A stretch of DNA of 64,000 nucleotides from Candidatus Thermofonsia Clade 1 bacterium (lineage in GTDB: Bacteria; Chloroflexota; Anaerolineae; Aggregatilineales; UBA2796): assembly GCA_002794705.1 (NCBI GenBank), contig PGTK01000003.1:1-64000 (forward strand). The letters are read 5' to 3'. The notes beneath the pieces are model-generated. The model searched no databases, had not been told where the DNA came from, and saw only the letters and a program-made list of their open reading frames with translations. A program made the position numbers and the translations under genes. Positions 63,927 to 64,000 of this stretch are shown here, one piece after another; the first letter of the stretch is position 1, and each line of letters begins with the position of its first letter.

Positions 63927-64000
63927 ATGAAGGTCGTGATTCCGTTGGCAGGCTTTGGCACGCGCCTGCGCCCGCATACATTCACCAAGCCCAAGCCGCT
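63927..64000 (+). CDS. Sugar nucleotidyltransferase, N-terminus only (cut by window end)
   Basis: ATG 63927 after AAGGAG. The 24 visible residues begin MKVVIPLAGFGTRLRPHTFT and continue with KPKP, the GxGTRLRP nucleotide-binding motif of glucose-1-phosphate or mannose-1-phosphate nucleotidyltransferases. The specific donor cannot be called. Confidence 0.85.
   Translation, partial: MKVVIPLAGFGTRLRPHTFTKPKP

Overview
The window is GC-rich bacterial chromosome with dense, mostly ordinary housekeeping and envelope genes. It most likely comes from the Chloroflexota (Anaerolineae or a related class). The support is circumstantial: a fused alpha-beta glycyl-tRNA synthetase, a fused transaldolase/glucose-6-phosphate isomerase, FAD-dependent ThyX, many Thr/Pro-linked secreted proteins, and short hairpin-ended repeats of a kind I associate with that phylum. 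No phage, insertion sequence, transposase, CRISPR array or rRNA was seen. There is one tRNA, tRNA-Arg(CCU).

Layout. 1-7350: a truncated amino-acid-type binding lipoprotein with a very long Thr/Pro tether, a tandem GNAT, tRNA-Arg, a secreted protein, a small membrane protein, two tandem NMT1-like binding proteins behind a clear promoter and palindrome, and a Dam-type methylase with an odd 5' end. 7361-13904 (minus): an NDUFA9-like reductase, an MBOAT acyltransferase preceded by a 39-residue DltX-like microprotein, and a Ugp-type sugar ABC operon without its ATPase. 14189-16132: a WXG100 protein, a glycine-zipper protein in the -1 frame and a possible EspG-like protein, together a candidate type VII secretion substrate locus. 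16238-25466: MBL hydrolase, methylase-MazG, RDD protein, SDR, a class C beta-lactamase-like hydrolase, TypA and a duplicated unknown gene. 25588-30880: NAD kinase, zinc-finger membrane protein, RecN, AroB and convergent ThyX. 31038-39508: an SRPBCC/proline-rich protein, an exopolysaccharide cluster (flippase, GT2, sugar transferase with degenerate GGDEF, GT4), and a formylglycine-enzyme-like/glutaredoxin fusion. 39595-45036: the conserved rpmH-rnpA-yidD-(PQQ lipoprotein)-yidC-jag block, then a PfkB kinase and an SGNH hydrolase. 45040-48713 (minus): a Thr/Pro-rich membrane protein and three M42 peptidases, the middle one stripped of metal ligands. 48900-56068: an orphan SPPY methyltransferase with an HTH-like insert, DHH/CBS pyrophosphatase, GNAT, MtaB, and convergent GlyRS. 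56169-64000: an unknown protein, RpiA, Tal-Pgi, a second Ugp-type binding protein, GatA and the start of a sugar nucleotidyltransferase.

The most interesting signals are: the MBOAT/microprotein pair ending in a Trp-Ile-Tyr-x-x-Phe motif; the WXG100 locus with two overlapping good reading frames; the M42 pseudoenzyme inside an M42 operon; and a 167-168 bp hairpin-ended repeat present twice plus one half copy. Several candidate sigma-70 promoters share the core GCTATAAT.
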